Part shown: positions 63,397 to 64,000 of the stretch, piece by piece
How the letters are laid out: each line of letters starts with the position of its first letter
How positions within the stretch are numbered: position 1 is the stretch's first letter
Assembly: GCA_025353105.1 (NCBI GenBank)
Contig: JANXRG010000112.1
Span: 62,001 to 126,000, forward strand
Direction: 5' to 3'
Source of the DNA: Verrucomicrobiota bacterium
GTDB taxonomy: Bacteria; Verrucomicrobiota; Verrucomicrobiia; Chthoniobacterales; SZAS-18
Length of the DNA stretch: 64,000 bases
Translations under genes and position numbers: made by a program
The notes under the pieces: generated by a model
The model's database searches: none
What the model saw: only the letters and a program-made list of their open reading frames with translations
Told to the model about the DNA's origin: nothing

Positions 63397-64000
63397 ATGA
63401 TAGGAGCGCGCTCGATGATGTTGCTGGTCGCGCTGGCGGTCGCGCTGGGCGGTTGCGAAACGCCCCCGCGTCAGGCGCCGGTGACCGGCACCTCCGTCCG
63501 CGTCGAGTGGATCGGGCACAATTGCTTTCTCGTGACGTCCGCGCTCGGCCTCGGCGTGTTGCTCGATCCGTACGACACGAAATATCTCGACTATCCCGTG
63601 CCGAATAATCTGCGACCCGACGTGATTCTAGTTTCCAGCGAGCAGCCGCAGGTGAGCAATGACGAGCTCGCCCGCAATTCGCCGCCGGTCTTTCGTGATC
63701 GCGCCGCCATCGGATCATTCAGTGCGCGAGGTATCGCGTTTCGCGGGGTGTCGACGTCCGACCAGGAAACGACCGGGGCCGACGTGAACGTGGCATTTGT
63801 CTGGAAGATGGACGGCATCGTGTTTTGCCATCTTGGCCTGCCCTCGGGACCGCTCACCGCCGAGGCCGCCGCGCAGATCGGTCGGGTCGATGTGCTTTTC
63901 CTACCGGTCGGAAATCCATTTCTCCTAAACGATGCGGCGCGCGCTCAAATAGTCACGCAGTTGGCCCCGCGCATCGTTGTTCCGATGAGCTACGCCAATG
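63397..64000 (+). CDS. Lipoprotein with degenerate metallo-beta-lactamase fold (partial, runs off right edge)
   Basis: Open from ATG 63397 through the window end, 201 codons seen. The N-terminus MMLLVALAVALGGC ends in a lipobox, so a lipoprotein is predicted. The body matches UlaG/YtkL-type MBL-fold proteins (VEWIGHNCFLVTS, GVLLDPYDTKY, HLGLPSGPLTAEAAAQIG, VDVLFLPVGN, RIVVPMSY), but metal-ligand motifs are missing: the usual HxHxDH site reads SSEQPQVSN, and the usual Asp and His in HLGD and PMHY are replaced. Probably non-catalytic or with a changed role. The downstream part is outside the window. Confidence 0.76.
   Translation, partial: MIGARSMMLLVALAVALGGCETPPRQAPVTGTSVRVEWIGHNCFLVTSALGLGVLLDPYDTKYLDYPVPNNLRPDVILVSSEQPQVSNDELARNSPPVFRDRAAIGSFSARGIAFRGVSTSDQETTGADVNVAFVWKMDGIVFCHLGLPSGPLTAEAAAQIGRVDVLFLPVGNPFLLNDAARAQIVTQLAPRIVVPMSYAN

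Overview
The window is GC-rich bacterial chromosome with about 60 protein genes on both strands. It carries no rRNA, tRNA, phage module, transposase gene or CRISPR array that I can recognise. The gene families fit a free-living heterotroph of the PVC group, most likely Verrucomicrobiota. They include an SWIB-domain protein, a serine/threonine kinase fused to a formylglycine-generating-enzyme (FGE) domain, NADase-type glycan-binding proteins, a PUR-family protein, a DUF5069 protein, a large secreted kelch protein and DUF1080-like exported proteins. Taxonomy is inferred from gene content only.

Layout: 1-3.5 kb is a chromate-resistance neighbourhood: divergent ChrB N-domain, ChrB C-domain, MFS exporter and a phosphoribosyltransferase. 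3.8-6.6 kb is a secreted seven-repeat kelch protein. 6.6-11.4 kb is a sugar-acid catabolic operon: enolase-superfamily dehydratase, DapA-family aldolase, IlvD/Edd dehydratase and 2-hydroxyacid dehydrogenase. 11.4-19 kb holds a composite repeat, a NitT/TauT-type binding protein, small exported proteins, an ABC exporter whose ATPase has an in-frame stop, and a Tat-exported FAH-family protein. 19-25 kb has the kinase-FGE fusion and a subtilase gene with two in-frame stops. 25-30 kb has an RNase II-family exonuclease and a CoA-transferase / enoyl-CoA hydratase / MFS operon. 30-34 kb has a duplicated small gene (one copy frameshifted), an HxlR regulator and its neighbours. 34.5-41.4 kb has two tartrate genes (TtuC-like dehydrogenase and TarD), an SWIB protein, a truncated TonB-dependent receptor, a TonB-like protein and a second copy of the composite repeat. 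41.8-51.3 kb has a TldD/PmbA remnant, a CHAD protein, an envelope cluster (UPF0489-NlpC/P60-CapA protein with an in-frame stop, and two tandem NADase-type glycan-binding proteins), and a PstS-like protein. 51.4-61.4 kb is dominated by activated-methyl and CoA metabolism: ahcY, matB, enoyl-CoA hydratase, a gamma-synthase-type PLP enzyme, metK and an ArsR-methyltransferase regulator. 61.5-64 kb has PUR, ApaG and ThiD proteins and a lipoprotein with a degenerate metallo-beta-lactamase fold.

The most striking feature is gene decay or recoding. Three multi-domain genes carry four clean in-frame stop codons at conserved positions with no frame change (TAA, TGA+TAA, TGA), and two further loci carry one-base frameshifts. 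Several interspersed repeat families are also present, including one (GGGAAACTCGAA end) that sits at the 3' ends of three minus-strand genes. The best candidate for an undescribed functional unit is the 44.0-49.4 kb envelope cluster.
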